Assembly (NCBI GenBank): GCA_033032865.1
Contig: JAWHQI010000262.1
Location: forward strand, 992,001 to 1,056,000
Length of the DNA stretch: 64,000 nt
Reading direction: 5' to 3'
DNA from: Dactylorhiza incarnata
Lineage: Eukaryota; Streptophyta; Magnoliopsida; Asparagales; Orchidaceae
A program made the position numbers and the translations under genes. Numbering within the stretch: position 1 is the stretch's first letter; each line of letters opens with the position of its first letter. Below, piece by piece: positions 45,601 through 57,330 of the stretch. The notes beneath the pieces are model-generated. The model did no database searches. It was not told the origin of the DNA and saw only the letters and a list, made by a program, of their open reading frames with translations.

Positions 45601-46276
45601 CATATATACTTCTTACTTATGTACTGATACACTGCTAGTACAGATGTGCTTTTACATACAGGTTGATAGCTCTTGCTGTTACCTGCCTTCTTGTTGTACT
45701 GATGATATGTTAACTGCTAGGTTAAGAACTTCATCATATCACCTGCTTGTTATATTACTGTTTATATTGCAGCTCATCTTCGTTCCCTTCCTCCCGGTGC
45801 CTTGGAGTCGTCGGGGGAGCGGATGTGAAGCCACTTAGTCTTTATGACTAACGGTTGCTACGTCCCTCTTTTTAGGAGCACATCCTGGAGCAGCAGCGCA
45901 CGACACTGGAGGAGAATAGCTAGGCCAGGACGACATGGCCGGAGGCCACGATACCCTCACTACCGTCGGTGACAGATGTGAGCACAGTTTGAGATGTAGC
46001 CCTTGGGGAATTTAGCTTGATACTCTGATACTTTTGCGGGAGCTCTCGGAGCTTCTTGTCTTTTGTACCTTTTTGGACACTTACTTATGTGAATTTATTT
46101 GTATGGCTTCTTGCTTTTATATTTTTGATGGGTTGGCGCTGTTCAGTTGGTTTGGCCGGCAGGATAGGTGTCTTGTGGGGGAGGCTAGCTCGTGTGCTGG
46201 CACTCCAGCAAGGTGGTTGTCCTGGGCATAAGACTCCCCTCGGTCGTGTCGTGTGTTTCGGGAGGGGGGTCTTACA
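42698..46276 (+). repeat. 3' LTR of E
   Basis: 3579 bp, TGTAACATCCC...TCTTACA, collinear with 13949-14029 plus 26990-30507. Followed by the target copy AGGCT. Non-coding; the short ORFs in it are not conserved proteins. Confidence 0.94.
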
Positions 46277-46281
46277 AGGCT
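46277..46281. other. Target-site duplication of E, right copy
   Basis: AGGCT, identical to 13944-13948. Confidence 0.92.
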
Positions 46282-46969
46282 AGCCTCATACCATCTTTCA
46301 AAAGGTATTACTTCCTTCTAACATGTATGACCATGACAGTATGTATGGTCTCTGGATGAATGGAAGCTCCTACAGGAAGGAGAACACTCCTTCCCATAAT
46401 GGAAGAAAGGGCATGGGAACAAGTGCTATGAAGGCTCCCCATGAAGAAATTCAAATGGCCCAACCTGGACCATTTGTATTTGGTACTTCAATTCCTTCAT
46501 TCAAGAGTAAGGAAGCTAGCCCTTCCAAGTTCTGTCCAACAAAGAAATTGGCTGCTGTTAAATCTGTAGACAAATCCTGCTGCTCAGTGTCTGACGCCAT
46601 CCAATCTTGTTTGGCTTCTAAGCCAAAGCAAGCTGATGCCATTAAGACAAAGGTTGCCAAGACTGTTCACAGGTAACATTCACCCAGATCATTGCTGAAA
46701 GAAACAAGAAAAATGATGCTGTCTCCCCTCCTGAACACAAGCATATTGATGCTCTCTCCTCAAGATATGTTTAGAAGAGGAGATATAATATTCATGAATT
46801 TTAGTATTGTGGTAAGGTGAGACACTTTGCCATAGATTGTTGGCACAATCCTAATGTGCCAAGTGCAAAGAAGAGCATTCCTGCAAAGGGTACAACAAGT
46901 GTGAGATCAGCTTATCATGCTAACAAGGACCTAGGACCCAAAATTATTTGGGCTCCTAAGGGTAACTAA
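46282..46969 (+). pseudogene. B Gag C-terminal region with zinc knuckle
   Basis: Resumes B gag after E. A Ser/Lys-rich spacer (MYDHDSMYGLWMNGSSYRK at 46323) leads, after a frameshift, to the knuckle YCGKVRHFAIDCWHNP near 46803-46850, preceded by HEF and a stop instead of the first Cys. It ends in PKIIWAPKGN just before the protease. Element A has the same first-Cys loss. Confidence 0.75.
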
Positions 46970-46984
46970 ACTCCTTCTTGTAGG

Positions 46985-48480
46985 TGAGTTCAAGTACCAG
47001 TCTTAAAAATATATGGTACTTGGACAGTGGGTGCTCAAGGAACATGACAGGTACCAAGAGTCTTCTACAGGACTACACAGCTGTGAAGAATTGACCTAAA
47101 GTCATCTTTGGTGGATCTGAAAGGTGAATCACCAAAGGATATGGTTTGATCTCAAATGGCATAGTTTCAATCACAAGGGTAGCTTATGTTGAAGGTTTGT
47201 AACACAACATTGTAAGCATAAGTCAACTATGTGATTTAGGCTATGCCATTGAATTCCACAATGACAAATGCTTTATCTAAAAGTCTAATGACTTAGAGAC
47301 CATTCTGTCAGGCCCTAGGAGTGGGAATGTTTATTGTTTAGACTTTATATGCAATAATTCTCAATCATCTGTATGTCTTGTGGCCAATGAAAATGAGTCT
47401 CATTGTGTTCAATGGCACAAGAGACTTGCCCACATTAACTACAAGACAATGTATAGACTATTCTCTAAAAACCTTGTTAGGAATAGTCCAAACTTAAAAT
47501 GTACTAAAGTGGTCCCTGTCATGCTTGCCAAATGGTTAAGCAAACAAGGGCCACCTTTAAAAGTATTGGCTCCAAAGACACTGAAAGATGTCTATATCTA
47601 TTGCACATGGACTTGTTTGGTCCTTTTTCAATTCAGAGCTTAGGTGGGAAGTTGTATACTTTGGTGATTGTTGATGATCACTAAAAATAAACATAGTTAT
47701 TCTTCCTTAAGAAGAAGTCAGATATTTTAAATATCTTTATAAACTATGTCAAGACAATTCAGAATGACTTGCAATGTTCTGTGGTCAGGACTAGGACTGA
47801 CCATGGCACAGAATTTCAACCTGAAGCCATGACAAGATTTTGTAAAGAATTTGGTATCACCCAAGAGTTCTCCTCCCCAAGGACTCCGCAATAAAATGGT
47901 GTGGCTGAGAGGAGGAATAGAACCTTGATAGAAGCTGGAAGAACATTGCTTAATGACTCCTCATTCCCAGAATACATCTGGGCTGAGGCAGTCAATACTC
48001 CATGTTATGTTCTCAAAAGGGCTTCCATCAACATGGTTCATGGAATTACCCCCTATGAGATTCTGAAAGGCAAACAACCAACAATTTCATACTTTAGAAT
48101 CTTTGGTTCAAAATGCTACATCTTAAACAATGGAAAATCTCAGTTAAAAAAGTTTGCAGAGAAAGGCAATGTGGTGGTTCTTGTTGGCTATAGCTCACAA
48201 AGTAGAGCTTATATAGTCTATAACAAGAAAACTCATGTTGTAGAAGAGTCTATGCATGTAGTATTTGATGAGACCAGCCTAATCTATAAGGGCTGGTCTA
48301 GTACTTATGTTTTGACAGGAAGTGAAAAAGAAATGGAAAAGATGTCTGTACAAGAAATGCCCAGTAGCAGCAAAGCCTATACAGACGCGGCGATTCCAGA
48401 AGAGGAAGAGGTGCATGATGCTGAAGATACTGCTGAACTAGTAGAAGAAGTACAATAAGCTGAGGACAGGTTGCCTGCAG
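46985..48480 (+). pseudogene. B protease, pre-integrase and integrase
   Basis: Protease active site WYLDSGCSRNMTG is intact in sequence but the frame has several stops. The pre-integrase domain has WHKRLAHINY. The integrase core is present, unlike in A: the catalytic block TLVIVDDH (with stops after it), RTDHGTEFQ and NGVAERRNRTLIEAGRTLL supply the D-D-E residues. A C-terminal stretch to GKSQLKKF...VLVGYSSQSRAYIVYN is open (47901-48458). This shows what A has lost. Confidence 0.85.
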
Positions 48481-48596
48481 CTACAAGACTCCTAAGTGAT
48501 CATTCAAGAGAATAAATCATTGGAGATCAGAACCAAGGTGTACTAACCAGAAGTACGGCTCATAATGAGGCCCTATTCTTGAGCTTCCTATCATAA

Positions 48597-50128
48597 ATGG
48601 CACCCAAGAAGTTTGAAGAAGCCAACCAAGACACATTTTGGATTCAATCCTTGCAAGAAGAACATCTTCAATTCAAAAGATGCAAGGTATGGAAGCTGGT
48701 GCCAAAACCTCAAGGGCACAACATTATTGGCAACAAATGGATTTACAGGAACAAGTTGGATGAAAATTGAGTAATCATCAAAAACAAGGTTAGATTGGTA
48801 GCCAAGGGCTATAGACAAGAAGAGGGAATAGACTTTGATCAATCCTTTGCCCCTGTTGCAAGGTTAGTAGCAATTAGGCTATTCCTTGCCTATGCTGCCC
48901 ACAAGGGGTTCAAAGTATATCAAATGGATGTCAAATCAGCCTTCCTCATTTGTGACTTGAAGGAAGAGGTATATGTTGAACAACCATCAGGTTTTGTGCA
49001 TCCAACCCTCTCTTCCCATGTGTATTAACATAAAAAAAAACTATATATGGTCTAATGCAAGCCCCTAGGGCTTGGAATGAGACTTTTTCAAGCTTTCTCA
49101 TCAAGAACAAGTTCTTGAGGGGAAAGATAGATAGTACATTGTTTCTAAGGGAAACAAGGGGCAAGTGTCTCCTAGTCAAAATACATGTTGATTACATAAT
49201 ATTTGGGTCTACTGATGACAACCTCTGCAAAAGGTTTGCCAACCTTATGCAGGGGGAGTTTGAGATGAGCAGTATGGGAGAGCTCAAGTACTTCTTAGGT
49301 ATCCAAGTGAAATAGTCTGAGGAGGGGATATTCATCTATCAGACTAAGTGCACTAGAGATCTTATCAAGAAGTTTGGGATGGAATCAGCTTCCACCATGA
49401 AAACTCCTATGAGGTCCAACATTTCCTTGGACAGGGATGAGAAGGGCAAGTCCTTTGATGAATCCATGTATAGGTGCATTATTGGATCCCTACTATATCT
49501 AACTACTAGTAGACAAGACATTATATATGCAACATGTATTTATGCTAGGTACCAGGCATGCCCTAAGGAATCTCACTATTCAGCTGCAAAGAGGATCTTG
49601 AGATACCTTAAAGGTAGCCTACATCTTGGCCTTTGGTACCCTAAGAACAATGACTTTGAACTAACTGGATTTTCAAATGCAGATTTTGCAGGATGCAAAG
49701 AAGACAGAAAAAGCACAAGTGGTACTTGTCAATTCCTAGGAAGGAGGTTGATATCATGGTGAAGAAAAAAGCAGACAAGTGTGGCAATATCCACTGCTGA
49801 GTCCAAATATATTATTGCAGGAAGTTGCTGTGCCAAACAATTATTGATACAACATCAGTTAGAGGACTACAACCTCAAGGTAAGTAAGTCTCCTCTTTAA
49901 TGTGACTCATCCAAAGCTATCTCTATTGCTAAGAATCATGTCTCTCAGAGCAGGACTAAGCACATAGAGATAAGATATCATTTCATAAGAGAACATGTTG
50001 AATGTAAAGACATCTGCCTTGAATTTGTCCCCACTGACAATCAAGTTGCTGATATTTTTACAAAGCCATTGGATGAGGCCAAATTTAATGCTTTCAAGAT
50101 TGAACTAGGAATGCTAAATATTGAATAG
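48597..50128 (+). pseudogene. B reverse transcriptase and RNase H
   Basis: From MAPKKFEEANQDTFW through [21 protein letters not shown] and [10 protein letters not shown] to DIFTKPLDEAKF and the terminal TAG at 50126-50128. The catalytic box reads HVDYIIF, so the second Asp of YVDD is Tyr. A frameshift near 49027 and stops near 49313, 49760 and 49900 disable it. Confidence 0.87.
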
Positions 50129-50279
50129 TTCCTTGTTTCAATCAACTATGATATTATGCTTGTTATGATTCAAAAATGTTGTCACATCAACTCTTAGTGT
50201 CATATGTTTGTCATAACACAATCAGATCTCAAATGGATTAATGTTTATGTAGTAATGTCAGCTGAATCAGAAAAGATTG

Positions 50280-50536
50280 TTTAAGCTGAGCCGCTGAGAC
50301 AACTGGGAGAAATCTCAGCAGAGCCGCTGAGACTTCTAAACTTTCCCAGCAATTGACAGTGCTCTGTCCCAGCGGTTTAGGTCACCATCTCAGCGGTTCT
50401 GCTGAGATGGGCTGGTCCAATTATAGTTTATCTTAATGCAACCCCATTTGACCTAATTCTCATTACAACTATAAGTTCACTTAACCCTAATTATTAGGGC
50501 TAATCAAAACACAGTTTCAAGCCATATAAATAGACA
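50280..50536 (+). promoter_or_regulatory. Candidate internal promoter of B ORF3: LTR-type motif array plus TATA box
   Basis: At 50285-50415 the pol-ORF3 spacer repeats GCCGCTGAGACAACTG, TCCCAGCGG and CTCAGCGGTTCTGCTGAGAT, the motif of B's own LTRs (11895-12085, 58870-59095). A TATA box (CCATATAAATAGAC, about 50523-50536) lies about 100 bases before the ORF3 ATG at 50631. Same spacing as in A, different motif. Function is inferred. Confidence 0.62.
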
Positions 50537-50630
50537 ATTGTTAATTAATGAACGCTACACAACCCTTCCCTCCTAGCCACCGAGACAAGTCTTCTTCTCT
50601 TCCGTCCCAACACATTCTTCTACAGCAACA

Positions 50631-51555
50631 ATGGCACCCAAGAATTCAAAGGATCTTCTGGAGGGGTAGGAGATATTGAGAAATGGATTTGCCCATGCTC
50701 CAGAAGATATAAAAGGATTGATTCAACTCCTAGAAGCTCATGGGCTGGAGTATACTCTCTCTGAACCTACAGTCATTCTCAGAACTGAAGTTCTGGAATG
50801 GTTCAGTAATGCCAAATTGTCCTCTTCAAATTCCACTTTGAAGTCTAAAATAGGAGGAGAAAGAGTGAAAATCTCCTCAGCAAGAATTGAACAAGCTCTC
50901 CAAATTCCCTCATGCAACAAGGATAAGGAGGAAGAAATTTCTGACAAGGATTAGAAGCAAGCTTTGAAATGGACTGAGTATAGTGATGCCAAGATTGGCT
51001 CTTTAAAAAGAAAATTCTTCAATCAAAGAGGCAAACTATTGTCAGATATAGTGGGCAAAGCACTTCTCTACAAGCCTCGGTCTCATGATACCATCTCTCA
51101 ATCCAAGTTTGACATTATGACAAGGATCATTCTGACTAAGAGAACTTCCTAGGGAGAAGTCATATTTCAGAGAATTAAGGAATGTCTACAAGCACCAAAT
51201 ATGGGTAGGATTCTATCCCTATATCTGATCCAGACATATCCTGAGAAGTTTAAGGGATTAAAAGGATCAAATATCCATAACCTGAAAAGGATGGATATAA
51301 AGACATTAGATAGGTTCACCAGGGTGCTCCCCATGAGCCATCCCACTGAGGCAAAGGAGAAAGGGAAAAAGAAAGCTAAATTAGCAAAGAATCCAAGATT
51401 GATCATGTCAAGCTCTGAGTCAGACTACTCAGATAAGAATGAAGATGTTGATGCTGATATTGGATCACACAGTATTCCTGACAAGGATGCTCAACTGGAT
51501 GACATGCCTGCTGACCCTGTCCATCCACAGGACTTGGAAATAGATAGCATACATG
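50631..51555 (+). pseudogene. B ORF3, first candidate exon
   Basis: Starts MAPKNSKDLLEG, homologous to A ORF3 (MAPQKTED). Same globular N-terminal block: YTLSEPTVI, KIGGERVKISSARIEQALQI, RGKLLSDIVGKALLYKP and NMGRILSLYL. In-frame TAG stops at 50667, 50952 and 51150; the last is at the position homologous to the TAG of A at 6749. After about 51410 the chain is acidic and Ser/Asp-rich. The open frame would run only six bases past the GT at 51556. Confidence 0.75.
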
Positions 51556-51653
51556 GTAATTAGTTCTGAAACTCAACATTACTAATATTGTTATCTAATC
51601 ATAACCAATATACTAGTTAATCTCTAATGACACTTAAATTATATGGACCACAG
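51556..51653 (+). other. Candidate intron 1 of B ORF3 (98 bp)
   Basis: GT...AG, AT-rich, with a branch-like TCTCTAATGAC about 25 bases before the AG. Splicing is phase 1 (codon G/GT) and would lead into ALQGQMDAPSEG, which resembles the start of the third exon (AFLESFDQHAVSEGEE). Without it the frame stops at once. No transcript evidence is available here. Confidence 0.45.
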
Positions 51654-51952
51654 CTCTTCAAGGCCAAATGGATGCTCCATCTGAGGGGAGAATAAACAAG
51701 AACCATCTTTCATGGATGTTACCAGTGACAAAAATGAGTGTGAAGGAGACAAGACTAATAATGAAAAAGTACCTTCTCCTAAGGACTTACAAAGTAAGAT
51801 TGATACATTCATACTAGATCTTGAAAGAAGAATTTCACTTAACATTGATGAATCCCCAGCTCTCTGGGATTTACCACCACAAGGAAAATCCGATGCCCCA
51901 TTTGAGGGGGAGAAGCTGAAAAAGCCATCAGCTGGTAAAGATGATGTCCTTG
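51654..51952 (+). pseudogene. B ORF3, second candidate exon
   Basis: Opens ALQGQMDAPSEG in the spliced phase, then a 1-base loss in a G run (about 51685-51688) moves the rest to another frame: ENKQEPSFMDVTSDKNE through LQSKIDTFILDLERRISL to AGKDDVLG. Acidic with a helical segment. Ends at a consensus donor (G/GTAAGA). Confidence 0.55.
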
Positions 51953-51974
51953 GTAAGAATTACTAACCCATCTT

Positions 51975-53668
51975 TGAAAGGGACAATTGATATCCTCTGA
52001 TGAGGGTGATTGATAAAATCAACCTGCTTTGATACCAATTGAAAGGAGAGTTTTAGTTCTTATTACTGTTAAAAACTCTTGTTTAATTTTGTTTGAAAAT
52101 AAATGATATATGTAAATATATATGTGAGTTTGCTGATTGAGTAATAAGCACAAACAGTTAGAGTGCATATAAATAACACAACACAAATAAGAAAATAAAA
52201 CAAAACAAACAAGCACATCCAGATGACACAAGATATATAGTATTTCCCCTCAACTGGGTACATCTACTCTTCTGCCCACTGGTAGGAATCCACTAGGAGA
52301 GTTGATCAGGTGCCCTCACACCAAGGTGTTTTTGATCAGGTGTCCACACACCAATGAAGGTTTGATCAGGTGCCCAATTCACCGATAAGCTTTTGACTAC
52401 GTGCTTATAAACAAACTAGATTTTTTGATCAGGTGTCTTGCCACCAACAGGTAAACTTTTGAAGGGAGTTTTAACCCTGTACAAGATGGGGAAGGAGAAA
52501 GGGAAAACAAAAAGTTTATAGTGTTCTTCTCTTTTGCTGAGAAGACTCTTGATGAAGATCTTGATTGGTAGTTGAGTTGGATCTTGATGATGATGATGTT
52601 GAAGAAGACTCCCCCTGTCTGATTTAGTTTAGATGACAGCCTTGCGTATGGAGCTTCTTCTCTAGATTGTGATCCTCTTCTTCTTCTTCTCCCTGAGCAA
52701 ATGATATTGGTTTGGTGTCTCAGGTTGTAGAAGATCTGCAAGAAATATGTTAGCAAAAAGAAGATATAAGTATATATAATCTGCTTCTTCTTTTTGCTTT
52801 GTTCTTCTTCTTCTCTTTTTCTTCTTCTTCTTGTATTTCCTGTACAGCAATATTAATATGTCTTTTCTATTATATTCTTCATTGCTGCCGAGAGATAACA
52901 GCTATATATATCCTGATATATATTCTGCTGTAATATATTCTGCTGTATTGTATATCTGTTTTAATCAAAGAGGAAAGCATCAATATAGCTTTCATTTCCC
53001 AGATCCTCGAGATCATCTCTTGCCGTTTTTGACTTGCTGCAACGGCTCTATTAATTAATGCTTTTGCCAAACGGCTACAACATTAAATGCTTGCACGCTG
53101 TAATGATAGAACAACAATATATATAGCAATATATAAAATAGAATAAATAAATATTGCTTTATTAAAGTCTGACAGTAAATATATATTTTAGTCAAGCTAA
53201 ATAATATAAAATAAATGCTGCAGAAATTCGTCGACCTCAGCTCGTCATTCGTCGGGCTGAGCTCGCCAAATGATATTCTGAGCATTGATTAACTGCAGAG
53301 GAATTTCGTCGAGCGCTGATATAGAAATAATATGTTCGTCGATCGCCGTCCGACGAATGCCGAGCGCCGTGCGACGTTTGTCGAACGCAGCTAGTATATG
53401 AAATATATTCATTCTCTTCTTTTCTCTTATATTAATTTCTCTTATAATATTTTCTCTTATATTATTTTCTCTTATATTATTTTCTCTTATATTAATTAGC
53501 CTATTATTATATATATTTTTCTTTGTATATTATTTATATATATATATATATTATTTTCAGCCTTTTAATTTAATAGGATATTTAATCTAAGTTGTAATAT
53601 GAGTTATAACATAAACTTAGATACTTAAGGTGGATCCTAACTAAAATCAAAACTAAGGTTCCAACAAT
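51975..53668 (-). repeat. 3' LTR of I
   Basis: About 1.69 kb. GC-rich motif cluster with TTCGTCGATCG and GTCCGACGAA at about 53228-53395. Repeats of TTTCTCTTATATTA occur at about 53415-53500. Includes several tandem GATCAGGTG(C/T)CC units at about 52295-52440. Confidence 0.85.
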
Positions 53669-55111
53669 CTCCCCCTATTTGAGTTGGGATCATAATCCAA
53701 ATAAAGTAGGTTCTAACAATCTCCCCCTATTTGGTTTAGGATTCCTAAGCATAAAAAGTCTTTAAAGCTTAAGGCTTAAGGGTTAGAGATTATTTTTAAA
53801 TTTCTTTTATAACTAAGCAATTCTGATTTCCTAGATTTTGATTTAAATAGGAATTTTAATATGTGAATTGCTAGCTGTTATAGATTCTAAGAAATTGAAA
53901 ATCATAAAGACAATATCTGATAGCTTCTTTCTATAGAATCCCCTTTAATCAGAAGAGACTCACACTTAGTGCCAAGATCATTTCTGATCAAAGCAACTAT
54001 AGTAGAATGCTCAACATGATTTTAGGAGAATATCTGGAAGAATGTGAAGTTATCTGACTTGTTTTTGAGATAGAAAAATTCAAAGACTCATAAAACTGCT
54101 GTTTAATTTAATTCTAATTTAAGTAAAAACATTAAACAGTTAAAAGAAAATTGTTTTATAGATAGATATCTTGGCCTTTTTATTTCATTGAAGTATAAAT
54201 TTGTAAACATATCTTTATTTTGCTGAACATAAGAAATTTCTTTTTCTTTAAAAGTTTGTTTAAACTTATCAACTTTAATAATTTTATTTTTTTAAACAGA
54301 TAGTTTGTTTTTCTGATGTTTTAAAATCTTCTTTAATTTTATCAGAACATAATTGGTTTATTAATAGCTTTTTACTGATTCTATTTTCAGAAATTTTTAT
54401 ACCTACACAAGGTGATGTGAAAACAGATCTAAAATTTGTAGAGGTAAAATTAGGAAATGTTGTTACCTCTTTTACCTTTTCTTGTTCAGATTCTGCATCT
54501 GATATGTAATCTGAACCATAAATTGTCATCATGCAAAATTTTCTGGCTTTTTGTTCTTCCTTGTCTTCTTCTTCGGTTAGAGTAACTGATGGTTCTGCAT
54601 CAAAAATGATGTTAGTGGAAGAGAAAGAAAATGGTTCATTTACCATCCTTGAGAGGGAGTTCCAAATTCTCCTTGTTGAAGTGCAATCAACCACTTTTTA
54701 AAAATGTCTTTTGACATTGATTTAGCCAATATCTCCATGGCTTTGGCATCAGCACTTTTCAGCCTTTCCTGATCATCAGATGAAGGGATTGAAGATGAAA
54801 TTCCTGTCAAAACAAATTTGTAAATACTTTCATCTATGGCATTCATATATAACTTAGTTCTAATTTGCCATAAATCAAAACTATCCAAATTACATAAAGG
54901 TGGATCTGAAAAAGAGAAATTCTGCTAGTGCGATCAAATTTTTAAAAAACCTTTTTACAACAAAACAAAATAAGAACTAAGGTGATCTTTGTGATTTCAG
55001 GTGTTAGCCTGTGTGAAAAATCAACTTCCTCTGATACCAATTGAAAGGGGTTCAATTGAGTATCAAGTGCAAGAAATTGAAAAAATAAAATCAGCCTCCT
55101 TTGATACCAAT
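53669..55111 (-). other. Internal region of I
   Basis: Holds the polypurine tract, AT-rich untranslated sequence and the gag remnant. Next to the 5' LTR the primer-site motif TTGGTATCA occurs in repeated copies (about 55030-55045 and 55098-55111, and once more inside the LTR near 55165). There is no pol and no space for it. Confidence 0.8.
54284..54888 (-). pseudogene. I Gag remnant
   Basis: Copia Gag N-terminal block. The first frame (54888-54640) reads LWQIRTKLYMNAIDESIYKF and AMEILAKSMSKDIFKKW. After a frameshift near 54680 the second frame reads CTSTRRIWNSLSRM and then an acidic stretch SDYISDAESEQEKVKE. No zinc knuckle and no protease. About 200 codons in all, shorter than a normal copia Gag-spacer. 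Confidence 0.7.
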
Positions 55112-57330
55112 TGAATGGGACAATTGATATCCTCTGATGAGGGTGATTGATAAAATCAACCTGCTTTGATACCAATTGAAAGGAGTGTTTTAGTTCTTAT
55201 TATCTGATAAAACTCTTGTTTAATTTTGTTTGAAAATAAATGATATATATAAATATATATATGAGTTTGCTGATTGAGTAACAAGCACAAACAGTTACAA
55301 TGCATATAAATAACACAGCACAAATAAGAAAATAAAACAAAACAAACAAGCACATCCAAATGACACAAGATATATAGTAGTTCCCCTCAACTGGGTACAT
55401 CTACTCTTCTACCCACTGGTAGGAATCCACTAGGAGAGTTGATCAGGTGCCCTCACACCAAGGTGTTTTTGATCAGGTGTCCACACACCAATGGAGGTTT
55501 GATCAGGTGCCCAATTCGCCTATAAGCTTTTGACCAGGTGCTTATAAACCAACTAGATTTTTTGATCAGATGTCTTGCCACCAACAGGTAAACTTTTGAA
55601 GGGAGTTTTAACCCTGTACAAGATGGGGAAGGAGAAAGGGAAAACAAAAAGTTTATAGTGTTCTTCTCTTTTGCTGAGAAGACTCTTGATGAAGATCCTG
55701 ATTGGTAGTTGAGTTGGATCTTGATGATGATGATGTTGAAGAAGACTCCCCCTGTCTGATTAAGTTTAGATGACAGCCTTCAGTATGGAGCATCTTCTCT
55801 AGATTGTGATCCTCTTCTTCTTCTCCCTGAGCAAATGATATTGGTTTGGTGTCTCAGGTTGTAGAAGATCTGCAAGAAATATGTTAGCAAAAAAGAAGAT
55901 ATAAGTATATAAATTGCTATATATATTGTTGTAATAAATCAATATTTATTTATTCTATTTTATATATTGCTATATATATTGCTGTTCTAACATTACAGCG
56001 TGCAAGCATTTAATGTTGTAGCCGTTTGGCAAAAGCATTAATTAATAGAGCCGTTGCAGCAAGTCAAACACGGCAAGAGATGTTCTCGAGGATCTGGGAA
56101 ATGAAAGCTATTTTGATTCTTTCCTCTTTGATTCAAACAGATATACAATACAGCAGAATATATTACAGCAGAATATATATCATGAGGATATATATATAGC
56201 TGTTATCTCTCGGCAACAAGGAAGAATAGAATAGAAAAGATTATGTTGTTCTTCACTTTTGCTGAGAAGACTCTTGATGAATATGTTGAAGAGAGCTCTC
56301 CCTGTCTGATGTAGTTTGATGACAGCTTGTGGAGGCTCCTTCTATTGATTCCAAATCCTCTGTTCTTCTTCTTGCAGTTTTGGATCCCTGAGCAAATGAT
56401 AGTGTTTGTCTCAGGTTGTATATGATCTGCAAGAAAGGGATTAGGCAAAAGGAAGATAATATATTTAGATTTGTTCTTCTTTTTGCTCTGTTCTTCTTCT
56501 TCTCTTTTTCCTGTACAGCAAGATGTAATATATTCTGTATATAATCTTCCTGCTATATTGTACAGCAATATAAACTATATATATAATCTGTCTGATTTTA
56601 ATTCTTGCCGACAGAATAGGAAAGAATATAATATCTCTTTTATTTAGCAGATCCTCGAGCTGATAACTTGCCGTCTTTGACTTGCTGCAACGGCTACAGC
56701 ATTTATTATTTCTGCTGCCAATGGCTCTATTAATTAATTCTTTTGCCAAACGACTATATCATTAAATGCTTGCACGCTGTAATGATAGAACAACAATATA
56801 TATAGCAATATATAAAATTGAATAAATAAATATTTCTTTATTAAAGTCTGCCAGTAAATATATATTTTAGTCAAGCTAAATAATATAAAATAAATGTTGC
56901 AGAAATTCGTCGACCTCAGCTCGTCATTCGTCGGGCTGAGCTCGCCAAATGATATTCTGAGCATTGATTAACTGCAGAGGACTTTCGTCGAGCGCTGCTA
57001 TAGAAATAATCTGTTCGTCGATCGCCGTCCGACGAATGTCGAGCGCGGTTCGACGTTTGTCGAACGCAGCTAGTATATGAAATATATTCATTCTCATATT
57101 TTCTCTTATATTAATTTCTCTTATAATATTTTCTCTTATATTATTTTCTCTTATATTAATTAGCCTATTATTATATATATATTTTTCTTAGTATATTATT
57201 TATATATATATTATTATTTTCAGCCTTTTAATTTAATAGGATATTTAATCTAAGTTGTAATATGAGTTATAACATAAACTTAGATACTTAAGGTGGATCC
57301 TAACTTAAATCAAAACTAAGGTTCCAACAA
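55112..57330 (-). repeat. 5' LTR of I with inverted and tandem duplication
   Basis: About 525 bp longer than its partner. 55905-56250 is an inverted copy of sequence that also lies at about 56560-56830 in normal orientation. The block starting TTTTGCTGAGAAGACTCTTGATGA is present twice (55671 and 56258). Its start is set by the match to 51975; the primer site precedes it. Confidence 0.8.

Larger units (their letters stand above)
13949..46276 (+). mobile_element. Gypsy chromovirus E (Tekay/Del-like), with G, H and F nested inside
   Basis: LTRs of about 3.6 kb start TGTAACATCCC and end TCTTACA, the ends typical of Tekay/Del chromoviruses. Met-tRNA primer site, gag, protease, RT, RNase H, integrase and a C-terminal chromodomain follow in order. 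Perfect 5-bp target duplication AGGCT. Without its insertions E is about 12 kb. The pol frame has only a few breaks, so E looks younger than A, B or C. Confidence 0.93.
51975..57330 (-). mobile_element. Copia-derived non-autonomous element I
   Basis: LTRs 51975-53668 and 55112-57330 end TGTTGGAACC...CCCTTTCA on the minus strand. Flanked by ATCTT (51970-51974) and ACCTT (57331-57335), a 5-bp duplication with one change. The internal part is only 1.44 kb with a decayed gag. The polypurine tract (AAATAGGGGGAGAT, minus strand) abuts the 3' LTR at 53669. The element sits in the candidate second intron of B ORF3. Confidence 0.85.

Noticed and set aside
52811..53070. Short minus-strand ORFs in the I LTRs (for example MAKALINRAVAAS and MLRISFGELSPTNDE)
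   Set aside because: They lie in LTR sequence, are tied to AT-rich repeats and change frame between the two LTR copies.
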